Of a stretch of 13,826 nucleotides of DNA, positions 1 through 6,223 are shown one piece after another. Under the pieces are notes generated by a model. That model saw only the letters and a program-made list of their open reading frames with translations. It did not search any database and was not told the origin of the DNA. Positions within the stretch are counted from its first letter, which is position 1. Each line of letters begins with the position of its first letter. The position numbers and the translations under genes are program-made. The stretch spans positions 1 through 13,826 of the forward strand of contig JAUIJO010000059.1 of NCBI GenBank assembly GCA_030431185.1, read 5' to 3'. Origin of the DNA: Gammaproteobacteria bacterium. GTDB lineage: Bacteria > Pseudomonadota > Gammaproteobacteria > Xanthomonadales > Xanthomonadaceae.

Positions 1-699
1 CAGTTGCGCGACGGCAGCGCCGAGTACGCGCAGGTCAACGTCAACTCGGCGGGCCACGACGACCTGCTGACGCGCGGCAACGGCATCCTCCGCGTGCCGG
101 CGAACTTCAACGCCTATTACGAGTACGACCGTCCGCGCAAGGGCAACTGGGCGTGGGAGCTCGACCTCAACGCCTTCAGCGGCGGACTGTCGGGCAACGA
201 CGAGGTGGGCTACGACCTCAGCCTGGAACCGCGCTATTTCTTCAGCGATGCGTTCGCCGTGTACGCGGGCATGTTCTACCAGCACCGGCCCGACTGGCTG
301 GTCTGGCAGCGGGACAACCTGATCGGATCCTTCGACCAGGAGCGGCTGCAGTTCAGCGCGGGCCTGGACTGGACCATCGACGGCCGCCAGGAGCTCCGGG
401 TGAAACTGCAGGCGATCGGCCTGGACGCGGAACTGCGGCAGGCCTATCGCGTGCAGCCCGGCGGCGAAGCGCTGGCCAGCAACGACGCCGTCGACGACTT
501 CAACGTCCGAAACCTGGGGTTCCAGGTCCGCTATCGCTACGAACTCGCGCCGCTGTCCTACCTGTACGTCGTCTACGGGCGGGGCGGCTACGACCAGGCC
601 CCGTACTCGGATGGCACCTGGCCCTTGCTGGAGGACAGCTTCCGTCTCCACGACGACGAGCAATTGCTGGTGAAACTGTCCTACCGTTTCGAGCTCTGA
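1..699 (+). CDS. C-terminal part of an outer-membrane beta-barrel protein, probably DUF5916-type
   Basis: The frame is open from the first base to TGA at 697-699, giving 232 residues with the N-terminus outside the window. What is visible is a run of alternating polar/aromatic strands (for example near WAWELDLNAF, YDLSLEPRYFF, FAVYAGMFYQ, LGFQVRYRYEL, YLYVVYGRGG) ending in LLVKLSYRFEL. An aromatic residue close to the C-terminus is typical of outer-membrane barrels recognised by the BAM machinery. The spacing and the ending resemble DUF5916 proteins, which carry an N-terminal CBM9-like domain and a C-terminal barrel; that assignment is from memory of the family and is less certain than the barrel itself. 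The substrate is unknown. Its last 19 bases overlap the end of the convergent PIN gene. Confidence 0.6.
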   Translation, partial: QLRDGSAEYAQVNVNSAGHDDLLTRGNGILRVPANFNAYYEYDRPRKGNWAWELDLNAFSGGLSGNDEVGYDLSLEPRYFFSDAFAVYAGMFYQHRPDWLVWQRDNLIGSFDQERLQFSAGLDWTIDGRQELRVKLQAIGLDAELRQAYRVQPGGEALASNDAVDDFNVRNLGFQVRYRYELAPLSYLYVVYGRGGYDQAPYSDGTWPLLEDSFRLHDDEQLLVKLSYRFEL

Positions 700-1139
700 C
701 CGGGGGGCAGGTCCGGCGACCATGCCTCCGGCACCAGGATGCCGAAGCCATGGTCGCGGAGGGTCTTGCGGTTGAGGCGCAGCAGCGCCTTGTCGCGCGT
801 GACCAGCCAGCGGGCCTGGCAGGCCAGGCTGAGTTCGAGGAACTTCTGGTCGTCGGGGTCGCTGCAGCGCGGCAACGAGGGTCCGTCGGTCCCGTCCGCC
901 CCGTCCATCCCATGCCGTCCCGCCAGGCGATCGAAGGCCTGCATCAGGACGTGCTGGCGCGCCTCGTCCAGCGCCAGCAGCGGATAGCCCAGCACGCGGC
1001 GCCATTCCTCCCGGCAGGCGTCGTTGGTGCAGGCCTGCAGGCGCGCCGCGTGCAGCGCCGCGCGCAGGGCCGAGATCCTCGGGTCCTCGAACACCAGCAG
1101 GTCCAGCCAGGCGTTGGTGTCGAGCACGACCCGCGGCAA
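681..1139 (-). CDS. PIN-domain putative ribonuclease (VapC/COG1569-like)
   Basis: This is a 152-residue protein if translation starts at TTG 1139-1137, placing the start two residues before the conserved VVLDTNAWLD strand. The PIN acidic residues are visible: D7 (LDTN), E44/E45 (CREEWRR), D96/D97 (DPDDQKFLEL) and D116 (LVTRDKALL). PIN domains of this type use them to hold Mg2+/Mn2+ and cleave RNA. A low-complexity stretch (GMDGADGTDG, residues 77-86) separates the helical middle from the last two motifs. No ATG lies near the conserved N-terminus and the Shine-Dalgarno is poor, so GTG 1127-1125 or a longer form is also possible. It is the last gene of the - strand unit, 58 bp after the Cdd1-like gene. 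No separate antitoxin gene of usual appearance is adjacent, so a toxin-antitoxin role is only inferred from the family. Confidence 0.75.
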   Translation of the reverse strand: MPRVVLDTNAWLDLLVFEDPRISALRAALHAARLQACTNDACREEWRRVLGYPLLALDEARQHVLMQAFDRLAGRHGMDGADGTDGPSLPRCSDPDDQKFLELSLACQARWLVTRDKALLRLNRKTLRDHGFGILVPEAWSPDLPPGQSSKR

Positions 1140-1197
1140 GGATGCGCCTGGGCGCCTCAAGCGGGTCGCCCCTTGGCGGGCGACGCGGGGACGCGGC

Positions 1198-1542
1198 TCA
1201 TCGCCGGGCCGGTGCGCCGGCCGGGGCCCGTGGGGACAGCGCCTCCAGGCGCCGCGCGACGGCCGGCCAGTCGCGCTTGCGCGCTTCGGTGAAGGCCCAC
1301 CACGGTCGCGCATCGTCGTTCCCGGCGAAGGCGACGGCCGCCATGAAGGTGTCCAGCACGCAGGGATCCTGGCGCAGGCCGGTTGCTTCGCACAGGCGCA
1401 GGTAGAGGTCGACGGGATCCTGGCCGGCCAGGCCGGCGGGCGCATTGATGCCCAGCAGCCGCAGGTCGGCCGCCATCGCGGGCCCGATGTTCGGGACGTC
1501 GACGAGTCGACGGGCTTCGGCGAGCGTCGATGCTTTCGGCAT
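1198..1542 (-). CDS. Cdd1-like helix-hairpin-helix protein (pathogenicity-locus family)
   Basis: This is a 114-residue protein starting at ATG 1542-1540 (MPKASTLAEARRL). Residues 13-32 (VDVPNIGPAMAADLRLLGI region) form a helix-hairpin-helix motif, normally a non-sequence-specific DNA-backbone contact. The following DPVDLYLRLCEATG and QDPCVLDTFMAAVAF segments are the hallmark of the Cdd1 family (PF11731, pathogenicity locus). The family length of about 90-115 residues fits, and the molecular role of the family is not established. The start codon lies 28 bp after the stop of the EF-G-like gene, so the two are probably co-transcribed. Its TGA overlaps an ATG (ATGA at 1201-1198) that opens a 14-codon frame leading towards the PIN gene. 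Confidence 0.82.
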   Translation of the reverse strand: MPKASTLAEARRLVDVPNIGPAMAADLRLLGINAPAGLAGQDPVDLYLRLCEATGLRQDPCVLDTFMAAVAFAGNDDARPWWAFTEARKRDWPAVARRLEALSPRAPAGAPARR

Positions 1543-1570
1543 GGGAGGGGCCTGGCGGGGGAGGTGCAGT

Positions 1571-3634
1571 CTACTCGTCGTCGTGCCGTGGCTTGTAGGC
1601 CTCCACGAGCTTCCGCTGCACCGGCGCAGGTACCGGTTCGTAGTGGCTGAAATCCAGGGAGTAGCGGCCACGACCGGCCGTGATCGACTTCAGCTCGGCG
1701 GCGTAGCCCTCCAGCTCCGACAGCGGGACCTGCGCCTTCACCACGATCTCGCCACCGCGCAGCGCGTCGGTGCCGTGGATGCGGGCCCGCTTGGCGGCCA
1801 GCCCTCCGCTGATATCGCCCATGTGCTGCTCGGGCGCGTTGACCTCCAGGTCGACGATCGGCTCCAGCACCTGCGGCCGGGCCTTGGCCACCGCATCCAG
1901 GAAGGCCTTCTTGCCCGCGGCGACGAAGGCCACCTCCTTGCTGTCGACGGGGTGGTGCTTGCCGTCGTAGACGATCACCCGGACGTCCTGTATCGGGTAG
2001 CCGGCGAGTGCACCGCCATCGAGCACCTGGCGCACGCCTTTCTCGACCGCCGGCAGGAACTGGCCGGGGATGGTGCCGCCTTTCACCTGGTCGAGGAACT
2101 CGAAGCCCTCGCCGCGGCCCAGGGGCTCCACGCGCAGGAACACTTCGCCGAACTGGCCGGCACCCCCGGTCTGCTTCTTGTGGCGGTGATGGCCCTCCGC
2201 CCGGGCTCCGATGGTTTCGCGGTAGGCGATGCGCGGCGGCCGGGACGCCACCTCGATGCCGTGCCGCTCCCGCAGCCGGTCGAGGTTGATGCGCAGGTGC
2301 AGGTCGGAAAGGCCGCGCACGACCGTCTCGTTGGTCTCCTCCTCATGCTCGACGACGAAGCAGGGGTCTTCCTCGGCCAGCTTGTGCAGCGAGGTGGCGA
2401 GTTTCTGTTCCTGCCCCTTGCGGGTGGCCTCCACCGCCAGTCCGAACATCGGGCGGGGGAACGCCAGGGGCGCCAGGTGGATGGCGTCCTCGTCGTGGCT
2501 GTCGTGCAGCACGGCGTCGAAATGCAGGTCGTCGACCTTGGCGACCGCGGCGATATCGCCCGGGACCGCCTGCTCGACCTCGACGTGGTCCTTGCCCGTG
2601 AGCTTGAACAGGTGGCCCACCTTGAAGGGTTTCCGGCCGTCGTCGATGAACAGCTGGCTGTCGCGGCGGACCGTGCCCTGGTAGACGCGGAACACCGCCA
2701 GCTTGCCGACGAAGGGGTCGTTGACCACCTTGAAGACATCGGCGATGACGTGGGCGTCCGGGTCGGGGCGGGCCTCGAGCGGAGTCGCATCGGCCCCCAC
2801 GCCCTTGGCGAACGGGGGTGGATTGGCCTCGCCGGGGTGCGGGAACAGGCGCTCCGCGACGTCCAGGAGCGCGGCCACGCCGACCCCGTCGCGCGCGGAG
2901 CAGAACAGCACCGGGACCAGGTGGCCTTCGCGCAGGCACTGTTCGAAGGCGTCGTGCAGCTCGTCGCCGGACAGGCCGTCCTCGCCCAGGTCGAGGTAGT
3001 GCTCCATCACGGTCTCGTTGACCTCGACCACCTGGTCGATGATCTTCTGGTGCCAGTCGGCCACCGGGCCGAGATCGCTGTCGCCGGACGACGCGCCGAA
3101 GCAGTCGACCACCGACCGGCCGCCCTCGGCGGGGAGGTTGAGGGGCAGGCATACCGGGCCGAAGGCCTCGCGCAGTTCCTCCAGCACGCGGCCGCAGTCC
3201 GCCCCCTCGTGGTCGATCTTGTTGACGACGATGGCGCGGCACAGCCTGCGCCCGCGCGCGTACTCCATCATCCGTCGCGTCCCGTACTCGACGCCGTGGT
3301 CGGCATCGACCACCAACAGCACGGTCTCCACCGCCGCCAGGGCCGACAGCGCCGGACCGCGGAAGTCCGGGTAGCCGGGCGTGTCGATCAGGTTGAGGTG
3401 GACGCGCCGGCCCGAGGCGGCCTTGTGGTCGATCGACGCGATCGCCGCGTCCAGCGAGTGGCCGCGCGCCTTTTCCATCGGGTCGAAGTCCGAGACCGTG
3501 TTGCCGCGTTCGACGCTGCCTGCCGTCTGGAGGGTGCCGCCGGCGTGCAGCAGGGCTTCGAACAGGGTGGTCTTGCCGGCGGCGGGGTGGCCTGCCAGGG
3601 CCACGTTGCGGATGTCCTGCGTGCTGTACGACAT
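1571..3634 (-). CDS. EF-G-like translational GTPase (FusA2/EF-G_bact subfamily)
   Basis: This is a 687-residue protein from ATG 3634-3632, preceded by GGGAG at 10 nt. The frame stays open further upstream, but that part is low in recognisable sequence and crosses the intergenic hairpins. The GTPase motifs are G1 GHPAAGKTT (15-23), G3 DTPGYPDF (84-91), G4 NKID (138-141) and G5 SARDG (246-250). Domain II follows near residues 300-390. Domains IV and V are recognisable in GEVFLRVEPLGRGEG, HPVDSKEVAF and HMGDISGGLAAKRARI, so the architecture is full-length EF-G. The switch I signature RGITI is replaced by RGHSL (57-61). The histidine after DTPG, needed for fast GTP hydrolysis in canonical EF-G, is tyrosine (Y88). 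These are marks of the EF-G-like paralogue group rather than the housekeeping fusA product. Its cellular role is not known. It is the first gene of the unit with the Cdd1-like and PIN genes. Confidence 0.9.
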   Translation of the reverse strand: MSYSTQDIRNVALAGHPAAGKTTLFEALLHAGGTLQTAGSVERGNTVSDFDPMEKARGHSLDAAIASIDHKAASGRRVHLNLIDTPGYPDFRGPALSALAAVETVLLVVDADHGVEYGTRRMMEYARGRRLCRAIVVNKIDHEGADCGRVLEELREAFGPVCLPLNLPAEGGRSVVDCFGASSGDSDLGPVADWHQKIIDQVVEVNETVMEHYLDLGEDGLSGDELHDAFEQCLREGHLVPVLFCSARDGVGVAALLDVAERLFPHPGEANPPPFAKGVGADATPLEARPDPDAHVIADVFKVVNDPFVGKLAVFRVYQGTVRRDSQLFIDDGRKPFKVGHLFKLTGKDHVEVEQAVPGDIAAVAKVDDLHFDAVLHDSHDEDAIHLAPLAFPRPMFGLAVEATRKGQEQKLATSLHKLAEEDPCFVVEHEEETNETVVRGLSDLHLRINLDRLRERHGIEVASRPPRIAYRETIGARAEGHHRHKKQTGGAGQFGEVFLRVEPLGRGEGFEFLDQVKGGTIPGQFLPAVEKGVRQVLDGGALAGYPIQDVRVIVYDGKHHPVDSKEVAFVAAGKKAFLDAVAKARPQVLEPIVDLEVNAPEQHMGDISGGLAAKRARIHGTDALRGGEIVVKAQVPLSELEGYAAELKSITAGRGRYSLDFSHYEPVPAPVQRKLVEAYKPRHDDE

Positions 3635-3656
3635 GAGGCCGTGTCTCCCATCGGTG

Positions 3657-3690
3657 GTGGGAGTCCGGCCATCGACGGCCGGGCTCCTGC
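3657..3690. repeat. Long imperfect palindrome, REP-like, copy 1
   Basis: The arms GGAGTCCGGCC (3660-3670) and GGCCGGGCTCC (3677-3687) pair over 11 bp, with one G-T wobble, around the 6-nt loop ATCGAC. Allowing two more wobbles, the stem reaches 14 bp (3657-3690). The outer sequence has the form GTGGGAG...CTCCTGCGG. This resembles short palindromic REP-type elements of Xanthomonadaceae and pseudomonads, which begin with GTGGGAG or GTAGGAG. The similarity is from memory, not a search. In transcription of the EF-G-like gene it could also sit in the mRNA leader, 22-56 nt before the start codon. Confidence 0.6.
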
Positions 3691-3703
3691 GGAAAGTCCG
3701 CAG
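3687..3703. repeat. Short perfect hairpin next to the REP-like palindrome
   Basis: CTGCGGA (3687-3693), loop AAG, TCCGCAG (3697-3703) is a perfect 7-bp stem with a 3-nt loop. It starts on the last core base of the preceding long palindrome, so the two form a tandem or mutually exclusive structure. There is no T-tract, so it is not a standard intrinsic terminator in either direction. Confidence 0.5.
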
Positions 3704-3777
3704 TTCGGGCGTCATGGCTGTCCGCGTCGGAAGCGCTGCCATCCGAGGGCGTTGGGCGCTCGGCGGGCGGTCATGGC

Positions 3778-3801
3778 GGGGTCCGGCCAGGGCCGGGCCC
3801 C
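3778..3801. repeat. Imperfect palindrome sharing its core with the REP-like element, copy 2
   Basis: GGGGTCCGGCC (3778-3788) and GGCCGGGCCCC (3791-3801) are nearly exact inverted arms (one G-T wobble) separated by AG. The core GTCCGGCC...GGCCGGG is the same as in the palindrome about 118 bp upstream, in the same orientation and with the wobble at the same place. The loop is shorter and the outer arms differ. Together the two look like a pair of related palindromes rather than chance. Confidence 0.5.
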
Positions 3802-3955
3802 AAGGCTCGCGCCAACCGGGCGCCGGGTCAAGTAGGGCCCCACGACGGCGCCCCCTCACGTGCCGCCCGCGCGACGCATGCCACCATGGCCCGGCGCAGG
3901 ACACCCGCGCGCATCCACCCGGCGAAGCGGCGACTTTGCCCCGGCACCCCCACAC

Positions 3956-3961
3956 GAGGAG
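3956..3961 (+). promoter_or_regulatory. Strong ribosome binding site of osmC
   Basis: GAGGAG lies 7 nt before ATG 3969. It fixes the osmC start, because the same frame is open far upstream (to 3381). Confidence 0.85.
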
Positions 3962-3968
3962 ACACGAG

Positions 3969-4406
3969 ATGGCGTTCAAGCGTTATGCCGATGCGGTCTG
4001 GCAGGGCGACCTGCAGGCAGGCAAGGGCACCATGAGCACGCCGCAGAGCGGCTTGTTCGATGCCCAGAACTATTCCTTCAAGACCCGCTTCGGCGACGAG
4101 AAGGGCACCAATCCCGAGGAACTGCTGGCCGCGGCGCATGCCGGCTGTTTCAGCATGGCCTTGTCGGCCGTGCTCGGGAAGGAAGGCTTTACGCCGGACC
4201 GCATCCAGTCGCGGGCCGAGGTGGCGATGGATCCGGGCATGGACCCGGGACCGACCGTCACCGGCGTGACCCTGGTCGTGGAGGCCTCGGTCCCGGGCAT
4301 CAGCGAGGATCAGTTCCAGAAGATCGCCGAGGCGGCCAAGGCCGGCTGCGTGATCTCACGGGCACTCTCGGTGCCGGTGAGCCTGTCGGCGACCCTGAAG
4401 GCCTGA
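3969..4406 (+). CDS. osmC: OsmC organic hydroperoxide reductase
   Basis: This is a 145-residue cytosolic thiol peroxidase of the OsmC family, which reduces organic hydroperoxides through a cysteine pair. The start at ATG 3969 follows GAGGAG at 7 nt. Peroxidatic C60 lies in AAHAGCFSMAL and resolving C127 in AKAGCVISRAL. The conserved glutamate region GTNPEELLAAAHAGC (47-60) precedes the first cysteine. The N-terminal WQGDLQAGKGTMST and the middle EGFTPDRI closely follow E. coli OsmC, so it is OsmC proper rather than Ohr, and the length matches. An alpha/beta hydrolase gene begins 12 bp downstream and is likely in the same transcript. OsmC genes are often induced by osmotic or stationary-phase signals, but no operator is visible here. 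Confidence 0.95.
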   Translation: MAFKRYADAVWQGDLQAGKGTMSTPQSGLFDAQNYSFKTRFGDEKGTNPEELLAAAHAGCFSMALSAVLGKEGFTPDRIQSRAEVAMDPGMDPGPTVTGVTLVVEASVPGISEDQFQKIAEAAKAGCVISRALSVPVSLSATLKA

Positions 4407-4418
4407 GCCGACCTGGCC

Positions 4419-5147
4419 GTGCGAGTCGGGCGTCGCGGCCATGCGCTGATGCTGCATGGCGCCGGAGGCGGCGGATGGGAGTGGGCCTGCTGGGTGCGGG
4501 TCTTCGAGGCTGCCGGCCTGCGGGCGGTGGCGCCGGACCTGGATCCGGCAAGCACGGGGCTGGCTGCCACCGGCCTGGATGACTATCTGTCGCAGTCCCG
4601 CGCGGCCCTGCAAGCGCTGCCGCGGCCCCGCCTGCTGGTCGGCGCCAGCCTGGGCGGCCTGCTCGCCGCGGCGATCGCCCCGGGACAGGCCGATGCACTG
4701 GTGCTGGTCAATCCGCTGCCGCCCGCGCCCTGGGCCGAGCGCCTGCCCGCGCGCGAATGGCCGGAGCGGGTGCCGTGGGGGCGTCGCGCCCGCCTGGCAT
4801 CGACCCGCGACGCGCTCCCCGATGCCGATCCGGCCACGGCCTTGTTCGCGTTCCGGCATTGGCGCGACGAGTCGGGGCGGGTGATGAGGGAAGCGCACGC
4901 GGGCCTCGACCTGTCGCCGCCGGATTGCCCCGTGTTGTGCATGGCATCCGGCGCCGACCTCGACGTACCCGCACGCGTCACGGAGGCGATGGCGGCGGCA
5001 TGGGGCGCCGAGTGGCGCACGCTCGAGGGCGCCAGCCACGTGGGGCCCCTGCTGGGGCGGTCGGCGACGGGCTGTGCCCGCGACGTGCTGTCCTGGCTCG
5101 GAGGCCTGCGGGCCTTCGCCGCGCCCCCTCCCATCTGCGCTGGGTAG
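4419..5147 (+). CDS. Alpha/beta hydrolase
   Basis: This is a 242-residue protein from GTG 4419, 12 bp after the osmC stop; an internal ATG at 4449 would remove the first ten residues. The fold's landmarks are present: the HG oxyanion motif (LMLHGAGGGGW, 10-20), the nucleophile elbow GASLGG with S77, a likely acid at D180 (SGADLDVP) and the catalytic histidine H207 (GASHVGP). This is a complete Ser-Asp-His triad of a soluble hydrolase (esterase, lipase or C-C hydrolase type); the substrate cannot be told from the sequence. There is no signal peptide or membrane segment. The Shine-Dalgarno is weak, which suggests coupling to osmC translation. The gene converges on the PhzF-like gene with only 3 bp between the stop codons. 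Confidence 0.85.
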   Translation: MRVGRRGHALMLHGAGGGGWEWACWVRVFEAAGLRAVAPDLDPASTGLAATGLDDYLSQSRAALQALPRPRLLVGASLGGLLAAAIAPGQADALVLVNPLPPAPWAERLPAREWPERVPWGRRARLASTRDALPDADPATALFAFRHWRDESGRVMREAHAGLDLSPPDCPVLCMASGADLDVPARVTEAMAAAWGAEWRTLEGASHVGPLLGRSATGCARDVLSWLGGLRAFAAPPPICAG

Positions 5148-5150
5148 GCC

Positions 5151-6035
5151 TCAGGCGCCCGGCCAGTCGATCTCGCCGCTGACCACGTCGCAGACGCGGC
5201 CGCCGGACCAGATGTCGCCCGCGGCGTCGATCCGCAGCTGCAGGCGGGCATCGAAACCGACTTCGCGGCCCTGGCTGGCCACGTAGCCGCCCGCCCGGCC
5301 CGGGAACACGTCGTTATGTTGCAGCCAGGCCGCCAGGATCCCGTTGGCGGCGCCGGAAGCCGCGTCCTCGAAACGGGCGCCCGCGCCCACGAAGGCGCGC
5401 ACCACGAGGTCGTAGTCTTCGCCGGCGTCGGCACGCGCGAACGCGCACACGCCCATGCTTTCGCTGGCCGCGGCCAGCGCGGCGACGGCGTCCCAGTCCG
5501 GTGACGCCTGGCGCAGGGCGGCTTCGTCCGCGACGTCCACCAACCACCACCGTCGCCCGCCCTCCATCAGCGCGGGCGGCAGGGACCCGCGGGCAACCCC
5601 GGGGAGCGCGGCGGCGATGCGCGGATCGTCGGCGACGGCGGTTTCCACGACATGCGCGCGCGGCACGCGCACGGCGATGCTGCGTTCCGGCCCCGTGCCC
5701 GTCACCGCCAGTGGCAGCACCCCGGTCGCGCCCTCCTGCCAGAGCAGGCCGTCGACCGGTGCCGCGATGCCGGCCTCCATCACCACGTGGGCGGTACCGA
5801 CGCTGGGATGCCCGGCGAACGGGACCTCGCGCCCCGGGCTGAACATCCGGATGCGATAGCTGGCGCCGGGCTGCGTGGGCGGGAACACGAACGTCGTCTC
5901 CGGCAGCCGCGTCCAGCGGGCAATGGCCTGCATGGTGGCGTCGTCCAGCCCTTCGGCCTCGGGAATCACGGCCAGGGGGTTGCCGGCCCCGGGTCGATGG
6001 GCGAACACGTCCAGCTGGAGATAACGACGGGGCAT
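5151..6035 (-). CDS. PhzF-family isomerase/epimerase-like protein
   Basis: This is a 294-residue protein from ATG 6035-6033, the usual length for the family. PhzF-type enzymes have two hotdog-like (diaminopimelate-epimerase-like) halves and act by acid-base isomerisation. The N-terminal LQLDVFAHRPGAGNPLAV, the catalytic glutamate E46 in RLPETTFVFPP and the AGHPSVGTAH motif (74-83) are diagnostic. The C-terminal half shows RFEDAASGAANGILAAWL and VASQGREVGF, the counterparts of the family's EDPVTGSA and QG(x)xxGR motifs. No phenazine genes surround it, so phenazine synthesis is unlikely, and most family members have unknown substrates. It is transcribed divergently from lysAC across a 188-bp gap. 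A possible -10 on its strand is TAAAAT (6167-6162), without a -35. Confidence 0.92.
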   Translation of the reverse strand: MPRRYLQLDVFAHRPGAGNPLAVIPEAEGLDDATMQAIARWTRLPETTFVFPPTQPGASYRIRMFSPGREVPFAGHPSVGTAHVVMEAGIAAPVDGLLWQEGATGVLPLAVTGTGPERSIAVRVPRAHVVETAVADDPRIAAALPGVARGSLPPALMEGGRRWWLVDVADEAALRQASPDWDAVAALAAASESMGVCAFARADAGEDYDLVVRAFVGAGARFEDAASGAANGILAAWLQHNDVFPGRAGGYVASQGREVGFDARLQLRIDAAGDIWSGGRVCDVVSGEIDWPGA

Positions 6036-6078
6036 ATCGAAAGAGGGTCCTGGGGCGATGCGGGTGGGGGAGTTCGAC

Positions 6079-6084
6079 TAGAAT
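6079..6084 (+). promoter_or_regulatory. Candidate -10 element (TAGAAT) for lysAC-murL-murD2
   Basis: TAGAAT differs by one base from the consensus and is one of the few AT-rich spots in the 188-bp gap. No -35 hexamer is visible 16-18 bp upstream, which is common in high-GC Xanthomonadaceae promoters. A start near 6091 would give a leader of about 130 nt that includes the candidate leader ORF. Confidence 0.4.
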
Positions 6085-6115
6085 CGCGGTTCGGCACCGC
6101 CGCGAGGGCGAGGCC

Positions 6116-6214
6116 ATGCGCCGGTCCGGTGCGATCCCGCGAGGGACGATGCCGGCCGTCGATTTTAAGGGCTCCGGGCGATGCCGTCCGATCCCGTCGA
6201 ACCTATCCATATAA
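6116..6214 (+). CDS. Candidate 32-codon leader ORF upstream of lysAC
   Basis: ATG 6116 is preceded by GAGGG (6104-6108) at the ideal 7-nt spacing, and the frame runs to TAA 6212-6214, 9 nt before the lysAC ATG. The peptide begins MRRSGAIPRGTMPAVDFKG and ends NLSI. It has only one lysine and no run of aspartate-family codons, so it is not a classic attenuation leader peptide. Third-position GC is lower than in the neighbouring genes, so coding is uncertain. Its position could nevertheless couple ribosome arrival to lysAC initiation. Confidence 0.25.
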   Translation: MRRSGAIPRGTMPAVDFKGSGRCRPIPSNLSI

Positions 6215-6217
6215 CTC

Positions 6218-6222
6218 AGAGG
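6218..6222 (+). promoter_or_regulatory. lysAC ribosome binding site that argues for a downstream GTG start
   Basis: AGAGG is separated from ATG 6224 by only one base, which is too close. It is 4 nt from GTG 6227 and 7 nt from GTG 6230. The latter is the best spaced, so translation may begin MAQGQRW rather than MVVAQGQRW. Confidence 0.5.
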
Positions 6223-6223
6223 C

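Larger units (their letters stand above)
3635..3968. other. Divergent intergenic region without a gene
   Basis: These 334 bp separate the starts of the EF-G-like gene (- strand) and osmC (+ strand), so promoters for both should lie here. I see no convincing -35/-10 pair in either direction. An isolated TTGACC on the - strand (3831-3826) has no -10 at the right distance. Open frames cross the region on both strands, but they continue the antisense shadow of the EF-G gene or extend that gene upstream, and have no family-like sequence. The notable content is three stem-loops (3657-3690, 3687-3703, 3778-3801), listed separately. Confidence 0.7.

Noticed and set aside
860..915. Short GTCCGTC-like sequence reiteration inside the PIN gene
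   Set aside because: It encodes a Gly/Asp-rich linker and is too irregular to call a tandem repeat; noted in the gene entry instead.
3803..3831. TTGACC on the - strand as the -35 of the EF-G-like gene
   Set aside because: No -10-like hexamer at 16-18 bp spacing (the positions read GAGCCT or similar).
1445..3835. A 796-codon open frame on the + strand opposite the EF-G-like gene
   Set aside because: Antisense shadow caused by high GC at third positions; its protein has no recognisable family, while the opposite strand carries complete EF-G motifs.
6036..6223. A lysine riboswitch (L-box) upstream of lysAC
   Set aside because: The gap is too short for a full L-box after the -10 candidate and the conserved core elements are not seen; only short GC stems such as TCCC-GCGA-GGGA are present.
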